The position numbers and the translations under genes were made by a program. From assembly GCF_900167135.1 (NCBI RefSeq), contig NZ_FUWZ01000002.1:1824651-1888650 (forward strand): a stretch of 64,000 nucleotides of DNA, written 5' to 3'. The notes under the pieces are model-generated. The model saw nothing but the letters and a program-made list of their open reading frames with translations, was not told where the DNA came from and did no database searches. Within the stretch, counting starts at the first letter, position 1, and each line of letters begins with the position of its first letter. Below, piece by piece: positions 26,866 through 35,591 of this stretch. This DNA comes from Chitinophaga eiseniae (GTDB taxonomy: Bacteria > Bacteroidota > Bacteroidia > Chitinophagales > Chitinophagaceae).

Positions 26866-28767
26866 ATGCATTACGTTACAGTAGAAGGGCTCACTAAATC
26901 ATACGGCGTTAAGCCATTATTCCGGAATATCTCTTTTCACATCGAAGAAGGCGATAAAATAGCGCTGGTGGCGCTGAATGGAACAGGTAAATCCACCCTG
27001 CTCAAGATCATCCTGGGCAAAGAAGCCCCTGATGATGGAAAAGTATGGATACACAAGGATGTGACCGTTGTAATGCTGGAGCAACAGTCCGATTTTAATC
27101 TCAACAAATCCGTGATCGAGAATATCTTCGATCATGATAACCCCACACTAAACGCTATCAAGGAATACGAACTCCTGACAGAAGAAGGCCACGAACCGGA
27201 TGTGGAAAAGCTCACCGCAGCTTTTGCCCGCATGGATGAGCTCAATGCCTGGCATTTTGACGCCAAAGTGAAACAGATCCTGGGGAAACTCAATATACAC
27301 CATCTCGATCAGCCCGTAGGCTCCCTTTCCGGTGGCCAGCAAAAACGCGTAGCCCTGGCTAAAGTACTGATAGACATCGGGTTTGAGCACAAACACGTGC
27401 TGCTTATCATGGATGAGCCCACCAACCATCTGGACGTAGGCATGATCGAATGGCTGGAAAACTATCTCGACCAGGAACGGGTGACCCTCCTCCTGGTAAC
27501 GCACGACCGATACTTCCTCGACAGCGTCTGCAACGAGATCATGGAACTGGACCAGGAGCAGCTCTTCGTTTACAAGGGAGACTACGAAAATTACCTGGAA
27601 CGCAAAGCTACCCGGGAAGAAATGGACCGGTCCAGCGTAGAAAAAGCCCGCAACACCTACCGCAAAGAGCTGGAGTGGATGCGCAAGCAGCCCAAAGCCC
27701 GTACTACCAAATCCAAGGCCCGCCAGGACGCTTTCTATGAGGTGAAGGAAAAAGCATCCACCAGGATGGCCGATCAGCAACTGGAGCTGAATGTGAAAAT
27801 GACCCGCCTTGGCGGAAAGATACTGGAACTTAAAAAGGTCTATAAAGCTTATGGCGACCATGTGATCCTCAAAGGATTTGATTATACCTTCAAAAAAGGA
27901 GAGCGTGTAGGCGTTGTCGGTAAAAACGGCGTCGGTAAATCCACCTTCCTCAATATGCTGCTGGGCTCCGAACAACCGGATTCCGGTAAAATCAACGTGG
28001 GAGAGACCATCGTGTTCGGCAACTATTCCCAAACCGGCCTGGTGGTGAAAGAAGACATGCGCGTGATCGAGTTTGTGAAAAACATCGCAGAAAACTTCCC
28101 GCTGGCGGATGGCACCAAAGTGAGCGCCGCCCAGTTTCTTGAATTGTTCCTCTTCCCGGCGGAAAAACAGTATACCTACATCTCTAAACTCTCCGGCGGA
28201 GAAAAAAGAAGATTACACCTGCTGTCTATCCTCTTCCGTAATCCCAACTTCCTGGTACTCGATGAACCTACCAACGATCTGGACCTGCCCACGCTCAGTA
28301 TCCTGGAGAACTTCCTCATGGAATACCAGGGCTGCGTGATCATTGTGAGCCACGACCGTTATTTCATGGACAAACTGGTAGACCACCTCTTTGTATTTGA
28401 AGGTGACGGCGTGGTGCGTGACTATCCCGGTAATTACACCCAGTACCGCGAATGGCAGAAAGAGGAGGACAAACGTAAAGCAGAAGAGAAGAAAGAAACA
28501 AAAGCGGAAGCTGTGCAGGCAACTGCTGCTGCCCCTGCAGACAACGGCCAGCGCAAAATGACCTACAAGGAAAAGCGGGAATTTGAATCACTGGAAAAAG
28601 AAATGGAGTCGCTGGAAGAAGAGAAGAAAGCCATCGAAGCTAAACTGGCCGGCGGAACACTGCCCTATGAGGAAATGGAGCCACTCACCCACCGGATAGG
28701 GGAAATCATACAGCTGCTGGATGAAAAGGGCATGCGCTGGCTGGAATTAAGTGAACTGAATGGATAA
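26866..28767 (+). CDS. ABC-F family ATPase (Uup-like)
   Basis: This is a soluble ABC-F protein of 633 residues with two ATPase domains and no membrane segment. The first domain has Walker A LNGTGKST near residue 33, signature LSGGQQKR near 148 and Walker B IMDEPTNHLD. The second has GKNGVGKST near 351, LSGGEKRR and LVLDEPTNDLD. Between them lies the basic linker RKELEWMRKQPKARTTKSKA that reaches into the ribosome in this family. A coiled-coil C-terminal tail (about residues 560-625) matches the Uup subgroup. The likely role is in ribosome-associated or nucleic-acid transactions, not transport. ATG 26866 was chosen because an in-frame ATG at 26848 lies inside a promoter-like element. Confidence 0.88.
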   Translation: MHYVTVEGLTKSYGVKPLFRNISFHIEEGDKIALVALNGTGKSTLLKIILGKEAPDDGKVWIHKDVTVVMLEQQSDFNLNKSVIENIFDHDNPTLNAIKEYELLTEEGHEPDVEKLTAAFARMDELNAWHFDAKVKQILGKLNIHHLDQPVGSLSGGQQKRVALAKVLIDIGFEHKHVLLIMDEPTNHLDVGMIEWLENYLDQERVTLLLVTHDRYFLDSVCNEIMELDQEQLFVYKGDYENYLERKATREEMDRSSVEKARNTYRKELEWMRKQPKARTTKSKARQDAFYEVKEKASTRMADQQLELNVKMTRLGGKILELKKVYKAYGDHVILKGFDYTFKKGERVGVVGKNGVGKSTFLNMLLGSEQPDSGKINVGETIVFGNYSQTGLVVKEDMRVIEFVKNIAENFPLADGTKVSAAQFLELFLFPAEKQYTYISKLSGGEKRRLHLLSILFRNPNFLVLDEPTNDLDLPTLSILENFLMEYQGCVIIVSHDRYFMDKLVDHLFVFEGDGVVRDYPGNYTQYREWQKEEDKRKAEEKKETKAEAVQATAAAPADNGQRKMTYKEKREFESLEKEMESLEEEKKAIEAKLAGGTLPYEEMEPLTHRIGEIIQLLDEKGMRWLELSELNG

Positions 28768-28788
28768 CACAATGGTTATATACCAGGG

Positions 28789-28823
28789 AGTCCGGAGATG
28801 CATCTCCGGACTTTTTTATTTTT
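28789..28823 (+). terminator. Intrinsic terminator of the ABC-F gene
   Basis: A perfect 24-base palindrome centred on TGCA (arms AGTCCGGAGA / TCTCCGGACT) is followed directly by a run of T residues broken by one A. It starts 22 bases after the ABC-F stop codon. Confidence 0.88.
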
Positions 28824-28842
28824 GACTCAAAAAACAAGGGTG

Positions 28843-29102
28843 ATGGAATACAGACAACTAGGACAATCAGATTTAAAAGCCTCCGTGATCACGTTTGGCG
28901 CCTGGGCCGCCGGCGGCTGGATGTGGGGCGGCACGGAGCGGAAAGGTGCTGTTAGGGCCATCAGGGCATCACGATTGCGCTGGTAGGCGCCCGTAACGCC
29001 GAACAGGCGGTACAAAATGCCAGGGCGGCCAACATTCAGCTCTCACCGGAGGAAATCCGTTTCATCTCGGCAGAACTGGATAAGCTGGTGCTGGAAAAAT
29101 AA
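28843..29102 (+). pseudogene. Aldo/keto reductase remnant with large internal deletion
   Basis: ATG 28843 opens an aldo/keto reductase N-terminus (MEYRQLGQSDLKASVITFG, then GGWMWGG) that stays recognisable for about 40 codons. After a junction at about 28954-28971, a different frame from 28965 reads GITIALVGARNAEQAVQNAR and on to EEIRFISAELDKLVLEK, the normal C-terminus of the same family, ending with TAA at 29100-29102. An intact enzyme has over 300 residues, so about two thirds, including the Tyr-Lys-His active site, is gone and the two ends are out of frame. The junction lies at two near-identical nonamers, AGGGCCATC and AGGGCATCA, suggesting deletion between short repeats. It cannot make an active enzyme. 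Confidence 0.85.
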
Positions 29103-29190
29103 CGGGCATAAAGTAACGGCCGGCGCGGGATCTCCTGCGCCGGCCGTGCTGTTTCAGTCAAAAGCTGTAATTTACGGTAACTGATACCTT

Positions 29191-29874
29191 ATGCGAAAAA
29201 CATCCCTGACCGTTTCCATACCAAGTCCCTGCCAGCAATCCTGGGAAAATATGACACCGGCAGCCGGCGGCCGCTTCTGTGGCAGCTGCCAGAAGACGGT
29301 TGTCGATTTCTCCGGCCTTACGGACAGCCAGATACATGAATTGCTTTCCGATACCTCTCAGCGGTATTGCGGCCGTTTCAGGAAATCACAGCTGGACCGG
29401 CAGATACAACCGGAGCAGCAGGCGGCTTCGTTGTTGCCCGCTGCTGTACTGGGTGCGCTGCTGGCAGCCGGTTTACCGGCGACTGCAGCTGCGGCGGGTG
29501 ACCACGCCGCGCAAATGGCGGATACGGCAACAACACGCACTATTACCGGAAAAGTAACCGTGGAAAATGGTCAGCTCATGCCGGGAGTGAGCCTGGTAGT
29601 TAAAGGCACGAACAAAGGAGCGGTAACAGATGTCAACGGTTATTACCGGTTAACCATTCCTGTTTTGCCGGCGGACCAGAAAGTGACGGTGGTAGTTGAC
29701 TGTATTGGATTTAAGCGAACAGAGATGGCAATAGCAGCAGAACAGACGGTAGACGTAGTGTTGAAGGACGCGGATGCGCAGCTGAGTGGTGAAGTTGTTG
29801 TTGTCGGTGGCGTGCGTAGAAACAATACCTGGCAACGTTTCAAATACAAATGGAGAAAGTTCTGGCATCGCTGA
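29191..29874 (+). CDS. Cys-rich N-terminal plus carboxypeptidase-regulatory-like domain membrane protein
   Basis: This is a 227-residue protein of unknown function with two recognisable parts. The first 70 residues contain cysteines in a zinc-finger-like spacing (SPCQQSW, RFCGSCQKTVVDFS, RYCGRF). One hydrophobic segment, LLPAAVLGALLAAGLPATAAA, at about residues 80-102 would place the rest across the membrane. Residues about 115-200 form a CarboxypepD_reg-like beta-sandwich (ITGKVTVENGQLMPGVSLVVKG, split here at the start of the domain, then GAVTDVNGYYRL), the same fold as the N-terminal domain of SusC proteins. The short C-terminus is basic and aromatic. No barrel or plug follows. Confidence 0.6.
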   Translation: MRKTSLTVSIPSPCQQSWENMTPAAGGRFCGSCQKTVVDFSGLTDSQIHELLSDTSQRYCGRFRKSQLDRQIQPEQQAASLLPAAVLGALLAAGLPATAAAAGDHAAQMADTATTRTITGKVTVENGQLMPGVSLVVKGTNKGAVTDVNGYYRLTIPVLPADQKVTVVVDCIGFKRTEMAIAAEQTVDVVLKDADAQLSGEVVVVGGVRRNNTWQRFKYKWRKFWHR

Positions 29875-29904
29875 TGGCAACAGCTTATAACTGATTGTAT
29901 AAAA

Positions 29905-29936
29905 AAACGGGGACGGCTATACGCCGCCCCCGTTTG
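29905..29936. terminator. Terminator between convergent genes
   Basis: ACGGGGACGGC and GCCGCCCCCGT pair with one A-C mismatch around the loop TATAC. T-rich sequence follows on the + strand and a run of A precedes it, giving T residues on the - strand. It can serve both the + strand gene ending at 29874 and the - strand susD ending at 29957. Confidence 0.75.
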
Positions 29937-29956
29937 TATTAAAAGAGAAAAGAGGA

Positions 29957-31549
29957 TTAATTGGATTTTACCGGTGCAGAAGTGTTGCTGGGAGTATTAA
30001 AGTCCAGTTCATTTTGCGGAACGTCCCAATAATCGAGGTAGTTGTACTCGATAGTAGCATCGGCATCGAGGGTATTGTCTGGTTTTATTACCCAGGCATG
30101 CTGGCGTCCGCCGCCTTGTGCGGCAGGAGCGGTAACGTTCCATCTCCGGGCGTCGTAGAAGGCCACATTTTTCAGGAAGAGGCCAATCCTTCTTTCGCGG
30201 CGCAGCTCTTCGAGGGCGTTTGCCTGGGAAAGGCCGGTACCGGATACATGTGCCAGGCCTGACTGCTGATAGTCACGTACGGCGTCAACATATTTCAGCC
30301 CTTCGTCGATATTACCGAGGCGGATATTTGCTTCCGCAATCATCAGGGCATTTTCTTCGTAAGTGCAGGCAACCGGTAATTCAGCAAGGCCGGTAATAGT
30401 AGATGCCCAGTCGCCGCCGTCGGCAACATCATAGAGATACCACCTGGTAGCATATTGAACGCCCCTGTTTCTTTCATTGCCGTATGCAGCATAAGGACCG
30501 TCGATGTTACGGGTATAACGTTCATCACCGGCTTTGAAGTCCTGGATGAGGCGTTCGCTGATATTTTCCCAACCGATCTGTAAGCGGTAGGGAGACCAGG
30601 CGGTGATGGAAACGAGGTCGTTTACATCGGCGCTGCGCATCGTAAAGATTTTATCGTCTTTGGTAATGCCGGCAGTAGCGAGGTTTAACACGTTGGTCCA
30701 GTCGGCATTGGTCATTTGCGCCACCTTTTTGTTTACCAGGAGGTTTCTGGCTTTATAGGTGCTGATATGTCTCTTCCATGCTTCGGGGCTGATAACGCCG
30801 CCTTTACCGCTGGTGGTGAAATCGGGGACGAGGCGTTTAAACAGCACGTTATAGGCGCTGATGTTGGATACTTTGTTCAGTTCAGCCACGCAGGCGTCGA
30901 AGTTGTCGTTGCCCAGTTTTACGATCGCGTCGTGTGTAACGAAATCGCTGTTCATCAGGGTACCGTCTACGAACTTATCGGCTTGTACGCCGGCGATGTA
31001 GATGGAACCGAGGCGGGAGTAGGCATACCCCTTCCACCAGTAAGCAAATGCACGGATAAGGGCTTTTTTGGTAGCAACTTCTTCGGCGCCGCCGCTCATG
31101 ACCAGGTCATTTTGTGCACTTACGTCGAGCACCTGGTTGGCCTGGTTATTTACGAAATAAAGGGCGGCCCATTCGTTATAGAAGGCGTTGTCATTGCCGA
31201 AAGAACGGTCATTGCGGTTTTTGAGCTCCTGCCCTTGGGAACCGCCCTGGGGTGGAGTCAGCACGGTGCCGTTGGACAAAGTAACTTTGGATACCTGGTT
31301 TACCCATCTCCAGGAGAAGTTACCTGCGCTGATGGTATAGCTGTCGCCCATAGCGTCATGGTTGGCGAGGGCTATCCACCAGAATTCAAGGCCAAATTTG
31401 TTGTAGATACCAAGGGTACCCCTGATCAATCCTTCTTCTGTTTTCAACACCGCCGGGGTGGGTTCATTTGGGTTCAACAGATCCAGGCTGCTCTTGCTGC
31501 AACTAAAAAAAAGGGATGCTGATAATATGGTGATGAATATTTTCTTCAT
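29957..31549 (-). CDS. susD: SusD/RagB-family nutrient-binding lipoprotein
   Basis: This is a 530-residue surface lipoprotein, the lid of a SusCD transporter. The signal peptide ends at a lipobox LFFSC near residue 17. Early TPR-like helices include the family pattern LNPNEPTPAVLKTEEGL. The C-terminal half has YEENALMIAEANIRLG and LEELRRERRIGLFLKN followed by YDARRW, the standard RagB/SusD end. It lies 20 bases downstream of the susC gene on the same strand. No glycoside hydrolase or protease neighbours are present to reveal the substrate. Confidence 0.92.
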   Translation of the reverse strand: MKKIFITILSASLFFSCSKSSLDLLNPNEPTPAVLKTEEGLIRGTLGIYNKFGLEFWWIALANHDAMGDSYTISAGNFSWRWVNQVSKVTLSNGTVLTPPQGGSQGQELKNRNDRSFGNDNAFYNEWAALYFVNNQANQVLDVSAQNDLVMSGGAEEVATKKALIRAFAYWWKGYAYSRLGSIYIAGVQADKFVDGTLMNSDFVTHDAIVKLGNDNFDACVAELNKVSNISAYNVLFKRLVPDFTTSGKGGVISPEAWKRHISTYKARNLLVNKKVAQMTNADWTNVLNLATAGITKDDKIFTMRSADVNDLVSITAWSPYRLQIGWENISERLIQDFKAGDERYTRNIDGPYAAYGNERNRGVQYATRWYLYDVADGGDWASTITGLAELPVACTYEENALMIAEANIRLGNIDEGLKYVDAVRDYQQSGLAHVSGTGLSQANALEELRRERRIGLFLKNVAFYDARRWNVTAPAAQGGGRQHAWVIKPDNTLDADATIEYNYLDYWDVPQNELDFNTPSNTSAPVKSN

Positions 31550-31569
31550 GATCTTGATTTTTTTGTTTT

Positions 31570-34500
31570 TTAGAAACCGAACGTTACGCCAACCTGTATA
31601 GACCGGAAGTTGGGGAAAGAGTATACATCGATACCTCTTCTAACGGGGTTGTTTACACGTGCGCTGGCTTCAGGGTCCAGGCCAGAGTAGCTGCTGATGG
31701 TGAAAAGGTTTCTGCCTGTGAGGCTGATCTGCGCTGTGTTGATGAATTTGTTGGTGAGGAATTTGTCCAGTCTGTAGTTCAGCGTGAGGTCACGCAGTCT
31801 CAGGAAGGAACCGTCTTCTACGAAAACAGCGTTGGTGGTGTTGGTATTGTAAAGGCTGTTGTAATAAGCTACAAAAGCGCCGGTCTGACCGTTGATGGTA
31901 ACAGGTTTTTCCAGGTCGCTGCTGATTTTATCAGCGTACAGCCATTGGCGTGTCTGGTTGTAGATCTGACCGCCATATACCCAATCTAATTGGAAGGACA
32001 ATGTGAGCTGACCGTTGAAGGTGAGGGTATTGTTAAAGCTCATGTTGAATTTCGGCGTAGGGTCACCGATTTTTTTATTTTCGGTACCGAACATTACAGC
32101 CTTGGTATTTTTATTCACAACATAACCATTGGGGCCTACTTCATAGTTGCCTTTTACAGCAGTAGCGGGGAGCTCATCGATGCTGGTGAGCGGTGTAACG
32201 CCAAAGAATGCACCAATGCTTTCACCTTCTTTCAGGACGAACTGACCTTCGCCGGAGCCGCCAATAGTGATGGGTTTGCCGTTGGAGATCTTATCAACAA
32301 GAGAGCGTTGTTTACCGAATTTAACGCCAAAGTTCCAGTACATTTTTCTGCTTTCCAGTACGTCCAGGTCGAAAGAGAACTGGAACCCGTTGGATTTGAG
32401 ACTCAGCGCATTGGTCAGGATACCGCTGGCTCCTGTAGAAGGAGAAAGGTCGATAGCGCGGATAACGTTTTCCGAGGTCCTGGTCCAGTAAGTAGGATTG
32501 ATAAAGATTTTTCTGAACCACATGCCTTTGTTTAGCTGCAGGCCGAAGTCGATACCTAATTCTGTTTCTTTAGATGTTTCTACTGTGAGGTCTGGGTTAT
32601 TCAAAGTGCCTTTGAGAATAAGGTAGTTTGAATTTCCGATAGCGCCCTTTTCAAGCGTGATCTGACGGTCGTATACGCCCGGCTGGATACCTGCCGCGCC
32701 ATACGCGCCTCTGATCTTCAGTTCGTAGATGCTGGGCACTTTCAACAATTCACCCACCCGGAAGTAACCGTCAGCGCGACCGAACGTAAAGGGTTTGGTA
32801 CCGCGGCCGAAAGCGGAAGAGTAGTCAACCCGCACGCCACCGGAGATGCCGAACAGGTTGCCGTAGTCAATACGTTGGTTGATCAGGTAGCCGTAGGTAA
32901 CGAATTCTTCGCGGAGTTCATCGTTGCTTTTGGAAGCGGCGTTGGCCAGGGTGTAGGGAGGGAAAGGAGCGAAGCCAACACCTTCCATGGTAACGTTGCC
33001 ATATACACGTTTACGCCAGTCGTATGCAAACTGGGTGCTGGTGGTGATGGGAACTTTCATGTTGAAATCGCGTTCAAAGTCGGTTTTTACGAACAGCGTC
33101 AGCAAGGAGTTTTGTGTGGTTTCGTTATCTCTGTCGTAACCCAGCCGGCCGTTAAACGGATCGAGGCCTTTACCGGGAGTTAGTGTTTTTTCCTGGTTGT
33201 GGATAAAGTCGGAAAAATCATAACGATAGTAGTCGATACCGTATTTATAGTCTAATTCAATGAATCTGATTGGTTGATAGTTGAGGTTCACACCTTGTAC
33301 TACACGGCTTGTTTTAGCTTCGTAGGTCCTGTTCTGGAAGGAGTAGTACGGATATACGGAGTTATCTGTCATGATGGTGTTAAACGGATAGTTGCCGAGG
33401 GAATCTCTGAACAGCAGGTCCTCATAAGGATAAGAGGACATGGCAGTACCGAGGCCGCTGTAGATGTTGTTCTGGCCCGTGATACCGCCGGTAGTATTCT
33501 TGGAGGTAATGAGCTGTGTAGTGGAACGGAGTTTAAGATTTTTCATGAGGTCGGCCCCTACGTTCAGGGAGAGGTTGGTCCTGCTGTAATCCCCGTTGAT
33601 AATACTTGTTTGTTTAAGGTTTGAGACGTTGAGGGCGAAGTCCATGCCATCGCGGCCACCGGCGATGTTGATGGAATTGTTGTAAGTGGGAGCGCCGTTT
33701 TTGAACAACTGATCGACGTGATCGTAGGTAGGTTCCTTGAAGTTTTTATCTGTTACGGTATTAGGAGTGATGTCTCGGTTCGGCTGTGACCAGATGCCTC
33801 TGGCGTCGGGTTTTATGCGTTTCCCGGAAGGATCGATAATGTATCCCTCAGCATCGGTGGGGTAGTAGTGTTTGTTGAGGTATTTGAAGTTGCCGGTCAA
33901 TACGTCGTCGAAACTAGCCCTTGAGCTGAAGTTGACATTTATTTTACCACTACGGGTACCCTTTTTGGAAAAGAGCTGGATAACGCCGTTGGCGCCCTGT
34001 GCACCGTAGATGGTAGCTGCGGCAGCACCCTGTACCACTTCCACTCTTTCTATATTGGAGAGGTCGAGGTCAGCGAGCCTGGAGGAGAGGTTACCGGAAG
34101 AACCGTTGGTGCTGTTGCCTGCGTTGATCTGCACACCATCGAGGAGTATCATGGGCTGAGTGCCACCCAGTGAGTTGATACCACGTAAGATGATCTGTGC
34201 CTGCTGGCCTGGCTGACCGGAAACAGAAGATATCTGTGCACCGGCGATTTTACCTACCAGTGCCTGGTCAATAGAGGCGGCGGGTACTTTAGGTAAATCT
34301 TTTGCAGACAACGATTCTACGGCGATAGCGACTTTTCTTCTGTCAGTAGCTGCACCCACACCGGTTACCACTATTTCCTGCAGACCTTTGGTGTCTATAT
34401 GCATGGAAACATCCACGCGGCTTTTACCGGTAGTGGATACTGTTTGGTTGAGATAACCCACATAGGAAAACACCAGCGACGCATTGTCGCTCACCGGTAT

Positions 34501-34683
34501 TTTGAAGCCTCCGTCAGGACCTGTCATGGTACCCGTTCTGGTGCCACTGATGCTGACAGTCACACCCGGTATAGGTGAACCGTCTTTTGCATCTGTGACT
34601 TTACCGGAGATTGTTCGCGTCTGAGCATAAGCATGCACAATACTGCTGGCCACGAACAGCCATAAGAGTAGCAAATTTTTCAT
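31570..34683 (-). CDS. susC: SusC/RagA-family TonB-dependent outer-membrane transporter
   Basis: This is a SusC-type TonB-dependent transporter of 1037 residues. It has a signal peptide (about residues 1-21, ending HAYAQ), an N-terminal carboxypeptidase-regulatory-like beta-sandwich (ISGKVTDAKDGSPIPGV), a plug domain (LVGKIAGAQISSVSGQPG, then RGINSLGGTQPMILLDGV and GAAAATIYGAQGANGVI), and a long barrel ending in the aromatic pattern FRSIQVGVTFGF. I chose the ATG at 34683, where a clean signal peptide begins; an in-frame ATG at 34716 would add 11 charged residues. It forms a pair with the downstream susD. An 875-base gene-free region lies upstream. Confidence 0.93.
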   Translation of the reverse strand: MKNLLLLWLFVASSIVHAYAQTRTISGKVTDAKDGSPIPGVTVSISGTRTGTMTGPDGGFKIPVSDNASLVFSYVGYLNQTVSTTGKSRVDVSMHIDTKGLQEIVVTGVGAATDRRKVAIAVESLSAKDLPKVPAASIDQALVGKIAGAQISSVSGQPGQQAQIILRGINSLGGTQPMILLDGVQINAGNSTNGSSGNLSSRLADLDLSNIERVEVVQGAAAATIYGAQGANGVIQLFSKKGTRSGKINVNFSSRASFDDVLTGNFKYLNKHYYPTDAEGYIIDPSGKRIKPDARGIWSQPNRDITPNTVTDKNFKEPTYDHVDQLFKNGAPTYNNSINIAGGRDGMDFALNVSNLKQTSIINGDYSRTNLSLNVGADLMKNLKLRSTTQLITSKNTTGGITGQNNIYSGLGTAMSSYPYEDLLFRDSLGNYPFNTIMTDNSVYPYYSFQNRTYEAKTSRVVQGVNLNYQPIRFIELDYKYGIDYYRYDFSDFIHNQEKTLTPGKGLDPFNGRLGYDRDNETTQNSLLTLFVKTDFERDFNMKVPITTSTQFAYDWRKRVYGNVTMEGVGFAPFPPYTLANAASKSNDELREEFVTYGYLINQRIDYGNLFGISGGVRVDYSSAFGRGTKPFTFGRADGYFRVGELLKVPSIYELKIRGAYGAAGIQPGVYDRQITLEKGAIGNSNYLILKGTLNNPDLTVETSKETELGIDFGLQLNKGMWFRKIFINPTYWTRTSENVIRAIDLSPSTGASGILTNALSLKSNGFQFSFDLDVLESRKMYWNFGVKFGKQRSLVDKISNGKPITIGGSGEGQFVLKEGESIGAFFGVTPLTSIDELPATAVKGNYEVGPNGYVVNKNTKAVMFGTENKKIGDPTPKFNMSFNNTLTFNGQLTLSFQLDWVYGGQIYNQTRQWLYADKISSDLEKPVTINGQTGAFVAYYNSLYNTNTTNAVFVEDGSFLRLRDLTLNYRLDKFLTNKFINTAQISLTGRNLFTISSYSGLDPEASARVNNPVRRGIDVYSFPNFRSIQVGVTFGF

Positions 34684-34843
34684 GAGCAATTTAGATTTGA
34701 TTTTCTGAGATAACATATAAAGACAGGAATTCCCCGACCACCTACAGTATATGGCTCCGAGATCAGTAAGAAATAAAGACAGATCGTCCTTGATTACTGT
34801 GGGTCACTCACGAGTATATATGTAAATGGCAATAGCAAAACCG

Positions 34844-34862
34844 CAGGCCTTGACAAGGCCTG
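34844..34862. repeat. Compact 9-base inverted repeat in the susC leader
   Basis: CAGGCCTTG and CAAGGCCTG are perfect reverse complements separated by one base, about 160 bases upstream of the susC start. No T tract follows on either strand. It could be an operator for a dimeric regulator or an mRNA hairpin. Confidence 0.4.
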
Positions 34863-35380
34863 AAAATGACAGTATGGATGTTTAAAAATGTCTTTAATTA
34901 AAAGCAAAAACAAGTGTTGCTACGATGCTGTGACTACTTTTTTGATCATAGGTTGACTTAGATTTATTGGTTGAAAAAGTACCCTTTCTCTTCACGGGCA
35001 ACAGCACAATTTTTAGATTTATGATTTACTTCGCTGATATAGATTGTTTAGTTTCCAAACAATTTGGCAACATTATGGGCGATAAGGATTATACAGATTT
35101 TGGTTATCTAGTTGTATGTCTCCAAATATAGATAAAACCCTGCTATTCAACATAACACATTGGTGTTATAGAGAAGTTTACGAGAATATGCTTCAGTGCA
35201 GGCAGGTAGCATCAGGCGAAAATTCAGCAAATCACCGCAAATATTGAAACACTTACTGCGGATATCAACTGGCCGTGCGGGGCGTTTTAGGTTGTACTAC
35301 TTTTACTTCAGTTTACAGGATGACGCTTAAGAAAAGAAGGTTTAACGCCATCCGGCATAAAAAATATCCACTGTTTGATG

Positions 35381-35433
35381 GTTTGCTGCCATTGATATCA
35401 TGACTGTTCAACGTCAGAACACTGGCAGCAAAC
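35381..35433. repeat. 11-base inverted repeat with 31-base spacer
   Basis: GTTTGCTGCCA at 35381-35391 pairs perfectly with TGGCAGCAAAC at 35423-35433. Inside the loop a second small stem, TGTTC / GAACA, is possible. The arrangement could be an RNA structure within an untranslated transcript or the end of a small mobile element. I see no duplicated target site. Confidence 0.4.
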
Positions 35434-35528
35434 ATCCCCCAAAGTTATGCTGTTAAAACGAATGAACAATACTGCGGCGTTATGCCAAAGTTCACAATCA
35501 TAAACGACTAGTAACGTTAACCCAAATC

Positions 35529-35565
35529 AAAAAAACGCCCATTCAGTTCTCTGATGGGCATTTTT
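35529..35565. terminator. Terminator-like hairpin with no gene before it
   Basis: GCCCATTCAG and CTGATGGGC pair with one bulged base around TTCT. TTTTT follows on the + strand and seven A precede it, so it could work in both directions. It ends 26 bases before the ATG at 35592. No + strand gene ends upstream, so it may end a non-coding transcript or act as an attenuator of the next gene. Confidence 0.6.
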
Positions 35566-35591
35566 CTTATCTTTTAACGAGGCATTTTTAC

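Larger units (their letters stand above)
34717..35591. other. 875-base gene-free region between susC and the Imm26-like gene
   Basis: I find no credible coding frame here. The region is AT-rich and carries the susC leader and promoter on the - strand. A box TATATTTG on the - strand (35124-35131) fits the Bacteroidota -7 consensus but has no matching -33 box. Features listed separately are a compact inverted repeat at 34844-34862, an 11-base inverted repeat at 35381-35433 and a terminator-like hairpin at 35529-35565. A long structured leader, a small RNA, or the remains of deleted genes could explain it. Confidence 0.5.

Noticed and set aside
30716..31522. 268-codon + strand frame opposite susD
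   Set aside because: It lies fully inside the SusD gene, resembles nothing, and has no promoter or signal. It is an antisense shadow.
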